A DNA stretch of 64,000 nucleotides from Hetaerina americana (GCA_022747635.1 JAKTNV010000006.1:63751090-63815089); one strand, 5' to 3'. Shown: positions 1 to 12,955, counted from the first letter of the stretch. Numbers and translations are program-made. The notes: generated from the letters alone by a model not told the origin.

Positions 1-238
1 TCACCAGTTGGTCTGTAATGACAGACGGTCTCTCCGAACGCTCATCGTCGTGTGTGTTCCCCCTCCCCATGTTGAAGTTGCGACACCACCACCGAACAGA
101 CGACTCGTCCATTACATTGTCTCCATACACCTCCTTTAATTGGCGATGAATATCACATGGGCGAACGTTTCTTGCATTGAGGAATTTAATCACTGCCCTC
201 ACTTCACAACTGGCGGCGTTCTCAATTTTTTTAAACAT
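1..238 (-). CDS. mariner (SETMAR-type) transposase, N-terminal 79 codons, partial
   Basis: Read on the minus strand from the ATG at 238-236, an uninterrupted frame begins MFKKIENAASCEVRAVIKF and runs off the left edge. It contains the helix-turn-helix region of SETMAR-type mariner transposases: RPCDIHRQLKEVYGD, then a second helix with SSVRRWCRNF, then the linker with HDDERSERPSVITD. This domain binds the element's terminal repeats before cut-and-paste transposition in the nucleus. No stop or frameshift is seen in the 79 codons, so this part is well preserved. The DDD catalytic domain is not in the window, so whether the gene is intact is unknown. The start is the first ATG in frame and matches the family's usual N-terminus. 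Confidence 0.85.
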   Translation of the reverse strand, partial: MFKKIENAASCEVRAVIKFLNARNVRPCDIHRQLKEVYGDNVMDESSVRWWCRNFNMGRGNTHDDERSERPSVITDQLV

Positions 239-401
239 TGTAAACAATCACAGAAACAACACAGGCAATGCTAGCGTCACGCAACTTGGCTCAGAGAAGG
301 CAGACAAGCCACTGAAGCTATCTGACCTCGTCCAGCGGCTACTCGCGTCGTCAGCACTTCATGCGGCACGAGCGGGTACTACTTTCCGGATGACCCTCGT
401 A
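1..401 (-). mobile_element. mariner-family DNA transposon, 5' end (runs off left edge)
   Basis: The minus strand carries a transposase start codon at 238 and, about 160 bp upstream of it, a terminal sequence at 377-401. Read on the minus strand this begins TACGAGGGTCATCCGGAAAG. That matches my recollection of termini of SETMAR-type insect mariners, and a TA target dinucleotide lies at 400-401. The spacing from end to ATG suits mariner architecture. The other terminal repeat and the catalytic domain lie outside the window. The element end is inferred from one terminus only. Confidence 0.75.
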
Positions 402-1257
402 GTATATAAAGCGGAGAGTAATGAAATAGGCCTAATTTGATAGTACGGTACGATAATTATCTAGCTCATGGTCAAATTATAGTACATTTAATATAAAACA
501 AAGTTTATACATAATTATTTCCCATCACCAGGGGCACTAAATCCAGTTGGTCAAATTTCCCAGTAAGTCGCTGCAACGCGCATGCGCTATTGTCTTGTTT
601 CTAAATATTCCCATACATGACGTTGATCGATATACATATATTCCGCAAAACCTCCATGGTGCAAATATTTCTAATCTTTGATCGATATATATTCCACAAT
701 ATACTCAAGGTGTAAATATTTCTAATACTTCATTTTCAAGAGGTTTGGAAAAGTTAGGAGTCTGAAATTCGCTAAGGCCTGAGACAGTTGTTTTGGAATA
801 TCATACGAGTGAAATTTTGCAGGACAGGAAAAAGAGCACTAAGGATGTGAGATCACTGCAAAAGCTCTTATCTAATGAATAACATGTCCAATGAAAACAA
901 TGCAAAATAATTACCGCCCATCTTGTTGCAGAAAATTTCAGTTATGGAGCATATGCAGGCATGTGATTCCACTATGAAAACATTGCCCAGAAATGTGGCA
1001 GTTTAACAAATGAACAATAAAGGAAACACACGCTTTAATCCATTCTATTATTAATCTTGAGTATGGCATAAGTAAGTTTAGTGGAGAAAGATAAGAAGGT
1101 AGTCCGTTAAACTCCGGAATCTTTCCATTTTGGATCGTTAAATTCTTGGGGCTGTAGTCTTTAAAAATGCTTCGTCCTTTGGCATTAAACTCCAGGAAAA
1201 TATTACCGACTCGATTTATAGGGTAAATTTAAGACTGCCTCCCAGTTAGTTAGGGGA
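402..1257. other. AT-rich intergenic sequence, nothing recognised
   Basis: No repeat family, RNA structure or credible coding frame was recognised here. Decayed LINE-A sequence may begin somewhat upstream of 1258 but cannot be followed by eye. Confidence 0.5.
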
Positions 1258-2190
1258 ATTCGTAAAATCAGTAAGGTTTGCTGAAGATCAAGCTGTGGTT
1301 TCTTAGTCAGCCAAGGAGTGAGTGAATTGGAAATTCAGTGCAACAGATATGGGATGAGAATCAATAAACCAAAGGTTATACGATTTTCTAAAAATATAAA
1401 GAATAAGCTTAACATTAAAATAGGAGGGCAAAAAGTAGAGCAGATGGGACAATTTCCGTATCTCGGAAGTGTTTTGGACCAACACGGTCAAAGTAGTAGG
1501 GACGTAAGGAGAAGAATTGCGCTAGGTAAAGAGGCTTTCACAAGGAGGAGGCAGTTGATGACGGGGACGTTGAGTAAGCATGTTAGGAAAAGACTCGTTA
1601 AAAATTTGATACAGAGTGTAGTTATGTGCGTCGCGGAAACGTGGTTACTGAAGAAGGATCATAGGAAGAAGTCTTTTGAAATGTGGGTGTGGAGAAGGAT
1701 GGGTAAGGTTAAATTGACCGAAAGTAAAATAAATGAGGAAGTACTAGGTATGTTGGGCGAGTAGAGAGGTTTTTGGGAGAAATCGTAAGGAGGCAGGAAA
1801 TATGTATGAAGGGCGTCTTGATCGGTAGTGGGCTGTTGAAGACTGTAATGTTGGGGAGGAATACAAGGAAAGGGCAGGAATAGAATACGGATGTTTGACA
1901 GAATGAAGGGAGGAAGGCAATGCACAGAGATAAAAGGGGACTTGGTGTACAGTAGAGTAGTTACTGTAGAGTAGGTTGCTGGATTGTTTTTTTTGTAGAT
2001 GTGGCAATATATTTTTTTGTTAATTTTGTCCATGAAAAACCTACCTTAACTGATAGATTACTTAATAATATGTATAATATAAATTATAATTATAATAACA
2101 ATAAAATTATAATATAAATATAAAATAAAATTATAATATAAATATAATATAAAAATAATAATAAAATTATATGTATTATATATATATATA
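1258..2190 (+). mobile_element. LINE-A copy, 3' portion (RT thumb, C-terminal region, 3' tail)
   Basis: The copy begins in the RT palm near 1275, where FAEDQAVV stands for the catalytic FADD box. It continues through YGMRIN, YLGSVLDQHGQSSRDVRRRI and a degraded AETW block. A C-terminal region carrying RKGQE-like residues follows in shifted frame. The 3' end is the family signature AAACCTACCTT at about 2037-2047, then GATAGATTA and an AT-rich tail to about 2190. Family membership is seen directly by comparison with the copies at 26.6, 37-38 and 60 kb. The 5' part of the element is absent, as expected for truncated reverse transcription. Substitutions and frameshifts make it non-functional. Confidence 0.85.
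1318..1764 (+). pseudogene. LINE-A reverse transcriptase C-terminal fragment
   Basis: A 148-codon open frame encodes the end of the palm and the thumb of a LINE reverse transcriptase. It includes YGMRINKPKVIRFSKN, then YLGSVLDQHGQSSRDVRRRI, EAFTRRRQLMTGTLSKHVRKR, and a VWRRMGKVKLTESK block shared by the other LINE-A copies. The usual YGAETW sequence reads CVAETW. The FADD catalytic box lies upstream and out of frame, so the ATG is not a natural start. The frame ends at LGMLGE, where intact relatives continue. This is a remnant of the polymerase that copies LINE RNA at a nicked target. Confidence 0.85.
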
Positions 2191-2660
2191 CATTAAAGGT
2201 AGGTTTTAGGTGTTCCTAAGGAATATTTACTTTTAATCGTAGTGGGAATTAGTAAATACAGTCTTCATTTCATAGTCCTTTTATGAAGTCTAACAAGCCC
2301 ACTCTTTTAATTCCACTACCCCGCTAACCCAACGTTATTCCTTCCATAACGGCCGTCCACACACCACTACCTTTCGATATTTCAGTTTCTTTGCATCTTC
2401 CAATTTTTTCCAGTAACTTATGACATTTGCATACCCTCTTTAGAACCTAGACGTTTCTCCTCCTCTCTGACCAACTTATGTATTTCCTCCAATCGTTCTC
2501 TCACATAGATCTAAAAAGTGTCCAATCTACGTTCATACTCTTCACTCAAAGACAGAGTTTCAATCACATAAATCAATCTGCTCCATATTCATGTCTTTAC
2601 TATTTTGTTAACACCGTTACTCAGTGCACCCCTCACTAGTTCACTTTTTTTGCAAATGTA
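2191..2660 (-). mobile_element. Degenerate LINE-A-related 3' end, inverted
   Basis: Near 2195-2215 the complement of the LINE-A end signature (AAAACCTACCTT) appears, so the element reads leftwards. Upstream on the minus strand a degraded thumb can be followed around 2450-2570, with residues resembling EEYERRLDTF and then VRERLEEI, matching the ERRLE..EMWVWRRMEKV block of intact copies. It is heavily frameshifted. It abuts the AT tail of the plus-strand copy at 1258-2190, so the two LINE ends meet tail to tail. Confidence 0.6.
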
Positions 2661-5600
2661 GTTTTTTCCAATCAATCAAGGATCCAATATAAATTTAAAA
2701 CAATACGTTCACAATTTTCTCTTTTTGGGTATTGCGTTTCACCCTTTTCCAAAATATTTGTTATGGTTTGCAGTTACAATTCAGTTTTCTTCGATCTGTT
2801 TGCCAACCTAAGTGATCTTACTTTCCGATTATCAAAGAACAACGGCCTATCCAATTTGACTTATTGCCTTTCGGGTTACACCCACCAGATATCGGAATGA
2901 AATAAAGTATGCCAACTTATTTGTGTTTGTTCTATATCCACTGTTGTTGAAAATACATAAATGCGCGGGGAGCACTTTTTAATTGATGGCAGGCACGCTT
3001 TAGATGGGAGAACGATTTATATTAGGAATAATAAAATATGGAGGGTTTCCGTTGGCAACAGCATTACGGTTAAATTATATTTTACCTCTGTGTTGCCGAC
3101 ATGATTATTACCATATTAAGATAGTCCATACCGAACCAATATCCCGCTATTGTCGTATCAATGGAAATGTAGCCGTATGTTTTTGCGACATTCGACCACC
3201 AAATTTAAAGCCTTTCAATGAAATCTCATCCAAAAATAATAAATTAAAGTCTTTATATTCCATTGATCATTTAACACGCACTCTCACTTAATTCGTAGTT
3301 AACCTCAATGTCCAGGATACCCCACCAATCGGAAATTTGATGAACTCAATCGCTAGTCTATATACAAAGGTGTTTAATATTAGCGTCACGTTATAAAAAT
3401 AACATTGGAATTTTAAAATAATAAATACTTAAAATAAAAATATTGGAAAATATAATTTACTGGGAAGTAAGGGATTTGGATACGGGGAAGACTGATGGAG
3501 GGCATCAGGAAAAGGAACAGGTTATTGGACCCGCGACATCAAACAAATACAGGAAATGGAAGGATGAAAAAAATAATACGACCTAAAGCATAAGGTATAG
3601 TAACGGAGCTCTGTTTTCCGAGGCAGTAAAATAGGTCGAGATAATACTTACAAAAGCCTTTGTTTCATCTCCAAATCCAGGGTGTCGAAATAAATGTTTT
3701 TACGTTAAATATAAAACTACTAAGATGAGCACGTTAGTTCAAAAGAAGGCTTAATCCTCCAAAGTGAAGAACCCTGCGGACACTGGTACGGGCGCTTTCA
3801 TGGATTTATTTTACACAACTCCCTGCGAGCCCACCGTCAACCTAATCGTTACAAACCCATTCTCCCTAGCTCCTTCCCGACTTCTATTTTTCGACTTATA
3901 TTCATTAATTTCAATGCGAAAGACGTCTCTTCCTCTCGAGAATGTATGAAATCGACCCTCTCCTCTTGGGACGAATACTACGCCCGGGGCGTACCCAGCG
4001 TTTGTTCTGTGGTTCCGTGCTGCAACGTTCGTGCAAGACATTGGGAAGAAGACGCGGTGAATAAAAACTAAGCAATTATTCTCACGGCAACAGAATTTAC
4101 GATTCGCCGAAGCCCTTGGATCTCCTGAAATATTTAAAAGGAGTAGGTAATATTTTAGTCTTCCGTTTTCTTTCCTCCCGTCTAACTTCGAAGTCTCAAT
4201 AGCGTACGGAATTGACAAGATTGCTTAACTTCTTTCTCTTTGAAGAACAGATATTTTTTTTCTATTCATCCAGCACAAGAGAACGCATATTTCCTGCGGC
4301 CGTTAGAATTTTGTGGGACACGACGTTTCTAGAGGAATTTTTTGAATCCAGGCAAATGTTACAATTGAATATGTTGCGGCGTTTCAGTCGTCATGACTAT
4401 ATGCTTGTACCAATTAGCTTTTGAACAAAGAGATAAATGTAAAGCGATGCCAAATGCATTATTCCAAGTGGAGGACTTAAAAAAGACTTAGGATCATAAA
4501 TTAACATTTTGGAAGAAACCAACAAATCACATTTTAACCAGTGATAAAATATCTACGCAGTACAATACGTTAACGGGTTTATTCAACTTTATGCATTTTT
4601 ACTTTTCAATATCTATCATGAAATATCAATGTAAATGAATTACAGGCCTTCAATGAGAGAAAACATAAAATATATTTACTTGAATATATGTTCTTATTAA
4701 GCATATTTATCAGCAACGTTACCATTCAAGTCAAGAGAAGATTTATATTCAATTATATAATCTCCTGGAACTTAGATGGAAGTTTTACCATTCCCTCCAT
4801 TTAAAACCAGATTTATTCGAAAACGTTTTCAGGTTTATCGCGTTATTCTGGTAAAAGAATCCACAAGGCTCACCTTCATTTTGAATTCTACATAAAGGTC
4901 CTTAGGAAGGGCCAACTTTGAGTGTCCACTAAGTGAATTCTTCTCAGTTGTTTTCGTACATGTTAAATGCCACTTAAGCAGCAATCACTATGAAGGAATG
5001 GTGGGAAGCATGAGTTTGGATATCCTTCATTTTTATTATTTGAAGCAGAGCTGCAAAGTGAATTTCAAAAGCGCGTCGGTGAAGAAGATTATCCCGAATA
5101 TGTATTAGATTAAGCCCGAAAACTCTTAAGATCCTGCCTCATTCATTTGAATTCATTTCCGAGAAATTAAAAAAATATTTCATTCTAACGTTAACTAATT
5201 TTGTATGGATTACAATTCCAGGAAATAAGAGAGGATTAAAAGGATATTTAAGCCAGGGGTTTCCTTGTAATGTCCATCTAAAAATGATTATATTCAATAA
5301 TTAAATAGTTAACAGCGTTTATGACTTCAAAAGTTTTAGCACTATGCGAAGTATTCCTATTTAAAAGTCTAAAAAGCTAAGTACGGACATCAATCCACAA
5401 TTAACGTTGCAAATAAATGGCATTACTGAGCACGAAATTCTCTATTTATTTTTTTTGTCACGACTTTATATAGTTATCAACGCCTACTTTATGCTGGAAA
5501 AATCATTTCCAAAATCTTGAGCATTATTCGGATGCTATCATATTTCGAGGTGTGTGATTCTATGAAAATTTACATCCACACACAAATAATTGCATACAAT

Positions 5601-8096
5601 TTAAAAAAACACAAGTATATACAATAAAACCTTTTTTTTCATTTTATTTCGAAACATTAAAATTTTCAAACTATTTCTCGCAATTTCTGTACGAGTATAC
5701 TTATAGGTTTTTATGTTAAGATTCAAGAATGCCTAATTAGAATCTGGATTAACTGTTACTCAAAAATTAGATTCATATGGTGTGCACTTGTAAAATCAGC
5801 GACCTCAAAGCACCTATATTTTGTGCTGGGCGCGCGTTTGTTTGCGTGCCTTTTTGTATTTAAAATTATGGTTCATCATCTAAGCCATTCATGGCCAAGA
5901 TATTAGCACCAGAGAAATAATTAATAGAATAATCTGGGTGACACTATATACGTACATCCCTCAGTTTAAAAAATTAAGGACATTCTTCTTACTACCACTT
6001 GATTAGAACTGTGTACTTCAGGAAAATTACACAGTTTATCTTAGGTGAGTAAACCTGGCCTCGAAATGTTTACATTCGGCATAAATGAGCTCACATTCCG
6101 GAATCCAGTAACTACTCTAATAGGACACCGGGCCTATTTGGCACTAATACTCGGTCCCTTTGGTTAATATTACTGAGGAAAATTATTTTTACTTGAAATA
6201 TCGCACTCGTAGGATAATCCAACTAGTTGGATGATTCCCTTTCTCCTTAGTTCTAAGTTGACTATTTACTGACTGAATATACGGTATGTAAACATTATGA
6301 CACCATACAAGGTGTCGAAGGGCAAATGTTTATTCGCCAAATGATATTTATGGAAACTTCCATGAGACTGAACTTTGTGTTTTGGGGATAAAATTGATGT
6401 TACGAAATGTCCCACCAATTCCCAAGTCATTAAAAAAAAGCTAAGATTATTTTAGAAGTCCAGGTCTTCCTCAATAATGTTAGAGGACAATATTTGCCTA
6501 ATTATAGGTATATAACGTACGATGGAGTACTTAAAACACAGTTTAATGTGTAAGATTCAAAGCCAATACGATATACAATACAATATATACGATTTTAGGA
6601 CCAAAGCTCAACGGGCAATCAAGAAAGATTTAAAATGTAAATTATGTTAATCACAGAAAAAACCAATATAGATAATTTTTTTCTGAATCACCGCAAATTA
6701 ATACTCAAAAATGAAAAAAATATTCGTAACAAACGTTTCAAGTATTTGAGAAGTAAATTTTTTGCTTCATTTTTCTTAAGTTATAAGATCAGATTACGTA
6801 TTGTCACTCAACGCCTATTCATCTCTTTCAGGTAAATGTGAACATGTATATCTTTAAATTCTGAGTTTTGGAGAGACTTTTGTTAATAATATGGCATAAT
6901 TTCATTAAATCTATATTTTCTTTATTGAGAACAATCACTTGTTGAAAATATGTCATCGTGAAGTGTATTGGCGCTAGAAAATTATAATTTTTTTAATGCT
7001 CAGACATACTTTCACCCAATGAGGTACACATTTTGACCTGTAAATGGTTGACAGGAAAGTAATGTAAACAGAGGCTACTATTCCTAATGGTCAAATTTTA
7101 TTGCGTCATGTTCCCAGACAGTTGACGCTAAGTTTCCTCGGTGAACCTCGTTAATTTTTCTTCTGCTCGGCTTCGTTAATGTTTCTCACTGTTCTAACTC
7201 TCGTTGCTGCAATAGACATATACACAGCCTCCGTGTTTTACACTGGCTCCAAATTGAACTTGCTGCCATAGTATTAGCCAGGAATTCGTTTATTTTCCAA
7301 AAAATTAAATCGAAATTAAGATAAAGCACTACCTACTCAATCGATCGCTTGTGTAGAGGGCCCTGGATAAGGAAAATTGGGGATTTTCGTCACTCTCCGC
7401 GCATTAGCATTTCAAAAACCTTCAGCAACCTCCCTTGGGTGTCGAAATCCTTTAATAATCCCTTCCCTTAGGGCGTCATACGATTTAGAGATTGCTTACG
7501 GGGAGGAAAGAAGGAAAATCGGGAAGGAACTTTTTTCCCCACCAGCCAAAAAACAATAATTCTCTGGATATCGTAAAAGAATAAGTAATGCTGCGATATT
7601 TGAAAAATACACTATTTAACACTGGAGATATTTACAAAGTAACAACTAATCGAGGATGCAGTCATACTTTTGACATACAATAGATTTACCGCCATCATTC
7701 TCGGATTCTCTCCCGTTCTTGTCAGCTTTTCACAGAACTAATTTGTAGTTTTCTTCATATTTCCACGAGATAGTTAATTCCACTTCAAGTTCCATGCATA
7801 TGTGCGACCAGAAAATTACTCGCCACACAGGTTGATTTAAACGAGGAAACAATGACTCAACTTTAATTTTTGCATGCTTATTACTGTAACATTATTTAAA
7901 ATAAAAAGCACAATCCATGGTGTCAAATAAAACTGAATCGATTGATTTCCCTGGTATTCGGAAAGTAATATTTTAATCCCTCATTCATCATGTGGGCTAA
8001 GTAATTAAGTAATTCCTACCATTGACTGCAAACACGAGCGAATTAGGAAAAAAATAACGTAATTCATCCAAGATTTTACTTAATTTACTTAATATA
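2661..8096. other. AT-rich intergenic sequence, nothing recognised
   Basis: About 5.4 kb with only short open frames (the longest is about 135 codons, minus strand 3811-4218). These have no recognisable domain and are typical of chance. No terminal repeats, tRNA-like sequence or retroelement motif was recognised. A 16-bp palindrome, ATCCAACTAGTTGGAT, lies near 6217 and is probably chance. Confidence 0.5.
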
Positions 8097-8101
8097 CGTG
8101 A

Positions 8102-8159
<58 letters not shown>
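8102..8159. repeat. Compound (TG)n(TA)n microsatellite
   Basis: A short TG run passes into about 48 bp of pure TA repeat. It sits just upstream of a SINE-C copy, as AT tracts also do at the other SINE-C loci (13.6-14.4 kb). Confidence 0.95.
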
Positions 8160-8162
<3 letters not shown>

Positions 8163-8165
8163 TAT

Positions 8166-8540
8166 TTTTTCCATTCACATCGATATAGACAAAAGGAAAA
8201 GTGATAAAGATCCGGCGTTCAAGTCCCGATCAAGGAAATATTTTTGCACTTGTGATCTGCTTAATTCCGCCTTCCCCACCTCTCCCGTTTTCATGCTTCC
8301 TGCTTTATATGTGTTCCTATCCCTTGTCCTTATATCTATTTCAATGTGAATATTTGTTTGTCATAAATAACACTTCTTTGAAAGTCTCACGGACGTGAAT
8401 AATAATATATAAAATTTAGCAATAGTGGACACAGACAAAATCGCAGAAACACACAAAAAAGAAAAGAAACTCACCAAGTTTCGAATTTTTGGTGGTCGAA
8501 GCCACCTTCCTCAAGGAAGAGAGGGTTAGAACTGCTCAAA
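8166..8540 (+). mobile_element. SINE-C copy (tRNA-like head, body, hairpin end)
   Basis: The 5' part near 8205-8235 retains a tRNA B-box-like GTTCAAGTCCC followed by GATCAAGGAAATATTT, matching the minus-strand tRNA-like unit at 14091-14165. The body (TTCCGCCTTCCCCACCTCT, then TATGTGTTCCTATCCC) and the distal part (CACGGACGTGAATAATAATA, then GTGGACACAGACAAAA) match 13682-14070. It ends in a GGTGG/CCACC hairpin at about 8491-8505 and CTTCCTCAAGGAAG. The tRNA-like head is only partly preserved. Three copies in one window show this is a dispersed repeat. Its classification as a SINE is inferred from the tRNA-like head and the lack of coding capacity. Confidence 0.65.
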
Positions 8541-11500
8541 GTTCTATCTAGAACTGAGTTGCACTCGTGCTGCACACTCGTGCAGATACAATTTGAATTT
8601 ATCTTTTACTCTATTTTTGGATTTTATCGCCCTAAATATTTTTGACTACGGATTTAGACATCACTTATTGACAGTTTGTTATCACAGGATGTGGTGCAAA
8701 TATATTTGCATAATTGGATAAATATAATTAACAAAAAATCCCGAAGATCACGGATTCAATCGCCAGATAGAGCGCACTTGTAAATCCTCAAATTAGTGAG
8801 ACGGATTAAATATACTATATGAGCCAAAGCAGTCATTTGAGTTAGAGTTATTAAGCTGCGTGGTGTCAAGAGTATAAAATGGAATTTTTTATGCAAAGGT
8901 TGGTAGGTGACCTGCTGTATTACTTTAGGGTGGAAAAGTGCATCTCATTGGCGTGGCGTGAGCACAGTACGAGATACTGTCAAGAGCGTGCCTTCAGTTG
9001 GCATCTTTATTAAGAAGATGAATATAATCGATCTATGTAATATAAAAAAATGATCGAAATACTAAAGATGATGCGCCAAAGGTGATTAGAATAATAGTAA
9101 TCATTAGATGGAAATGTTCCACGCGACACTGATACGGCCTGACTCGCATACTTTCTTGTCATTGCTTGAAAAATTCCAAATAATCCCTTTGAGGATGAAA
9201 TCTAGCGACGCATAAGACGCATGATATTGCCCGAAAAAGAGACCAGAATGGGAATATTACGAGGACTAATGCCTCTCTTCTAGCAACGTGATATATTATG
9301 CGCAAAGTAAAAGATTGGCGAAAGAAATGTGTCTCTAAAGAATGGCTATTTTGCATGTGAAACAAAGCTTAAGGGGAGTAACATTGTTGAAATTAATCGA
9401 AATTATTTTACGAATTTGTACGGATTTGCTTGGGTTTGCCTGGAAACCCCTCCTCGAAGTGTTATCCACCAGTGGTCGGTGAGAGTGAAAGCGTGAAGGA
9501 TGAGTTATGAGGAAAATCGGGAGAAGTTTTGAATGGGCTCGACCTTGGTGAAAGAATAATAGGGTGTATTAGGGGAAAATGAATGGCTGGCTTGGTGTTA
9601 GAATGCATGTCTCTGAAAAAAATGGTAGGGCCATCTAGTGACACTCGAGTGAATGATAATGGCTGAAAACTTTACAGAAAAAAAAACTATTTGCTCGGAA
9701 AACGGGATGTCGCCTTCGAATACGTGGCTTGAACACAAATGTATTCATTTGTAAAAATGAGAAAGTAGGTGATTATAAATGCATTTTTATTTTATTTTTC
9801 AAGGATTGAAGAACGAGAGAGAAAGTTCTAGTGATAGGACAGGAGGGAGATTATAGATCCTATACGTGGAATACAAACACTAATTGCAGTCTCCAAATTG
9901 GATATGGAAAAAGTGGAGATCAGGGGAAATTACAGTGCTTAAGCCACTGGGTGTGAAAGTCAAAAATCTGAACGGATAAAAAGTATGCCGTCAGTACCTC
10001 TAAGGATATCAAGAAACTTGAGTGGGGTGCAATGGGAGAAATATACAAATACGGATACTAGTTGTGGTTCAGGGAGTTCGAAAAGAATGATTTTTGAATG
10101 CACTGAAAGAGTACGATGAAAAGGTTTGGTCAGGAGAATGAAACGTATTGCTTAGTTGTGGGAAGTGAATGATTCTGAGAAGGATAGGAAAAGTACATGA
10201 TTGTACCTTAAGGTGAGGCAGTTGGAAGGTAGCCTATGTATTTGAAAAGAAAAAATGTTCGAATTCAAATTTAGCACGGAAAGAGGAGGGAATAAAGGTG
10301 ACTCAAGAAACCTTAACTTTCAAAAATTTCATATTCATGAAGGAAGTGCTTAAATTGTACCAATCTCAAAATTTGTGAAATTATACTCATTAATTTCATT
10401 TGTCTTCTAAAAATTAGGTGGCAATAAACGCAGAATACTTCTCAAGGATATACAAATATCTATTGAAAATTGGTGAAAGAGAAAATCAAGCAGAAGGCAA
10501 AAAGATGAATGCAATGAAGAGTATGGACGATGGTACTGTCCAGCATTAAAGCGGAGATTTTAATGCCGGGAATATTTTAAGGACTTAAACATTGGGTTGC
10601 CATGATCAACGAGTATAAGAATAAACATTATCTACATGTATAATAGCCTCATATTACGCTGTAACATTTAGATACACGATATTTCTGTTGCAAATTTCAT
10701 GTATTTTTACATTGTTCTCATTTTGTGCATACATTTTCATGCATGAATTTATAAATGAATTTGTAAATTAGGAAATTTTAACTTTTTTATTTGTAAAAAT
10801 ATATTAAATACATATTGGGTTAAAAATTAATGAGGAGACTAATAAAGGGATGAGATAATGATGTTAAGTAAAAAGAAATTAGTATTTTTATCATTCGTTT
10901 CCCAGTGAAGCGATCCATTGAATGAAAAGTCTTTGCTAGCCCCAATTCAATCTACATGGACCGAAAAATACGAAAGTGACTGGTTAAAATCACCCCGTTG
11001 TTCAATTAGCCACCGACTTAATAGGCCGATCTCTGACTAGAGTAACCCAAAGCCCAAAGTTCTCTACATCGTCTGAACTTGGCCTGTTTCCTTAATTATA
11101 TTATTTACATACTATTTACTTTATTAGTGGACTTTTCAATACAGACATTTCAAGAATAAGCTCGCTTGTTTATGTTGACGCTCAGTGCTAATAGAGATAC
11201 GACAAAAAAACACTCAATTTCACTTAATTCCTAGAGAATGAACATTTTGGAATCGATAAATGGCCTTTGTTTTTGGGTAGAGATCCAGACTTGGGACTCT
11301 TTTACAGCTTAACCCTAGTCGACGCCGGAAATATATGCAAACTTTACCCCCGCCATTTTTTAGGAGAGTTAAAACCCTTACCTCATGACTACCCACCACG
11401 CGATATTCTGCAAGCCTCCTCCATGAATCGCAATTTAACCCAAGACAACCGTTGCGTGGGTTGGGGATCTTTGTTTTTTCTCACGTCACCGAGCCCACTT

Positions 11501-12376
11501 GAGCATTGCCTCGCTGAAGGGCAGCGCAAGTAGGGCGCCGTGGAGAACAAGAAGTGGGAGCGCAAGAGGGAAGAGTTTAGGAGGGAAGTAAACGTATGGC
11601 CGGAAATGTAATCATCGAGACATAATAAGAGGCTTTTTAAGTACTTGTTCTCCTGAATCCTGGCAACTCCGCCCTCGCCTCACCTCCTAGGAGGGCATCT
11701 CAAGAAGGGTTAGAGCTTACATCTCGAGGAACCCTTAGGAAACATTACCGAGGTTTGACCTTACGACACGTGTCCACGAACATTCAAAATTGACCTTCTA
11801 AAAAAAGCCATCCAACTGAATTTATTACCGAAAATGCATTAATTCGAATGCCAACATTCTAAAATGATCATGAAGATGGACCATGTGCGGCATTTACAGT
11901 TGGATTGCATTTTGTTACCCGAGAGAGGAAAAATTTGTCGAACATATTTCACGCCTATTTCGAGTAACGTATATCCATTAGATGGTCATTCACTTCAAAT
12001 ATATTGTCCTTATACTCGAGTACATTAATGATATTCCCAAAACCACTTAAATCTCGTCCACCTATATTCACGAATTCATCCGCTTCTATGTCATTCTCAA
12101 CACTGCTTCAGAACAGAGTTTAAAGAGAACGGGATATTTGAAAAAGACTCCTTCTTTAACTAATTTTGACTGCGCAGCTTGAATCTGTCTCTGTTACAAT
12201 AGCTAATTACTTTTTATTCATACATGGATTGGGAAAAAGTCGCTTATCCCTCAAGCCGTCTCTAGTATTGCAAAAATAGGGCATTCATCGAAAGTCTTCC
12301 AGCCATTTTCCTTCCTCATAGATACTACGAAAGGGTCTATATAGTATCTTCCTCCCACATTTTACAAACCCTTTAT
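8541..12376. other. Intergenic sequence, nothing recognised
   Basis: No transposon, RNA or credible gene was identified. The 9.4-10.5 kb part is unusually G-over-C on the plus strand and may be an old unrecognised repeat. An 88-codon frame at 11267-11533 lies in a locally GC-richer stretch (11.28-11.72 kb) but has no recognisable domain. Confidence 0.45.
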
Positions 12377-12613
12377 TATTTCCGCTGGAATGTTTTCTAC
12401 ACCCACGGCCGTAATTGATTTCATCTACCTTGATTACCATTCCATCTCATCGTCGAGTATGCCTGGGCCTAAGCTATTTTCAACTATTTCATGTTCTCTT
12501 TTTATGTCTAACCTTGTTGGCCCAAGGTCTTTACCAAACAGATTCCAAAGTATTCCTTCCATCTCTCTTGGATCTTTTCGTTTCAACTATTATCTTACCC
12601 GATTTATCTCTAA

Positions 12614-12955
12614 CTAATAACACAGATTTTCCCTTCTTCCTTCCCGATAGTGTTTTCTCTTCTGGTATTGCGCATCAATATCATCCTTATTCTGCAAACT
12701 TTCCATTTCCGCGTACTGCGTCTTCCACCATACTTCTTTTGCTTTAATTGTTTCGCGTATGAATTTATTATTTAACTCTATGTACTTCCTTTTGCCTAAC
12801 TCTGCGTTTATATTCTTCCAATTTCTTCTCTCTTCTTTCTTTGTAATCATCTCATCCGTGATCCTTGTTAGAATAGTTTCCTTGTCCTTTTCCAATTTGC
12901 GGTTCCTAAAGTTTTTTTTGCGGCTTTCGATATCCCTTTTTTGATATATTCCCAT
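12614..12955 (-). pseudogene. LINE-A EN-RT linker fragment
   Basis: A 113-codon frame of charged sequence contains DEMITKKEERRNWKNINAEL, GKRKYIELNNKFIRETIKAK, and WWKTQYAEMESLQNKDDI. This is the alpha-helical linker joining endonuclease and polymerase in this LINE type, and it recurs at 58.2-58.43 kb. It overlaps the endonuclease frame at 12906-12955 in another frame, so a frameshift separates them. Confidence 0.8.

Noticed and set aside
177..440. 87-codon plus-strand open frame at the left edge
   Set aside because: It is antisense to the mariner transposase start and the element's 5' region, whose minus-strand reading is far more meaningful.
1659..2033. Minus-strand frames of 87-124 codons over LINE-A
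   Set aside because: Shadow frames opposite the LINE-A RT C-terminus and 3' UTR. The same antisense shadows occur at 26690-27079, 41202-41598 and 59320-59754.
8730..8775. Possible tRNA-like B-box (GATCACGGATTCAATCGCC)
   Set aside because: No A-box at the right distance and no recognised SINE body.
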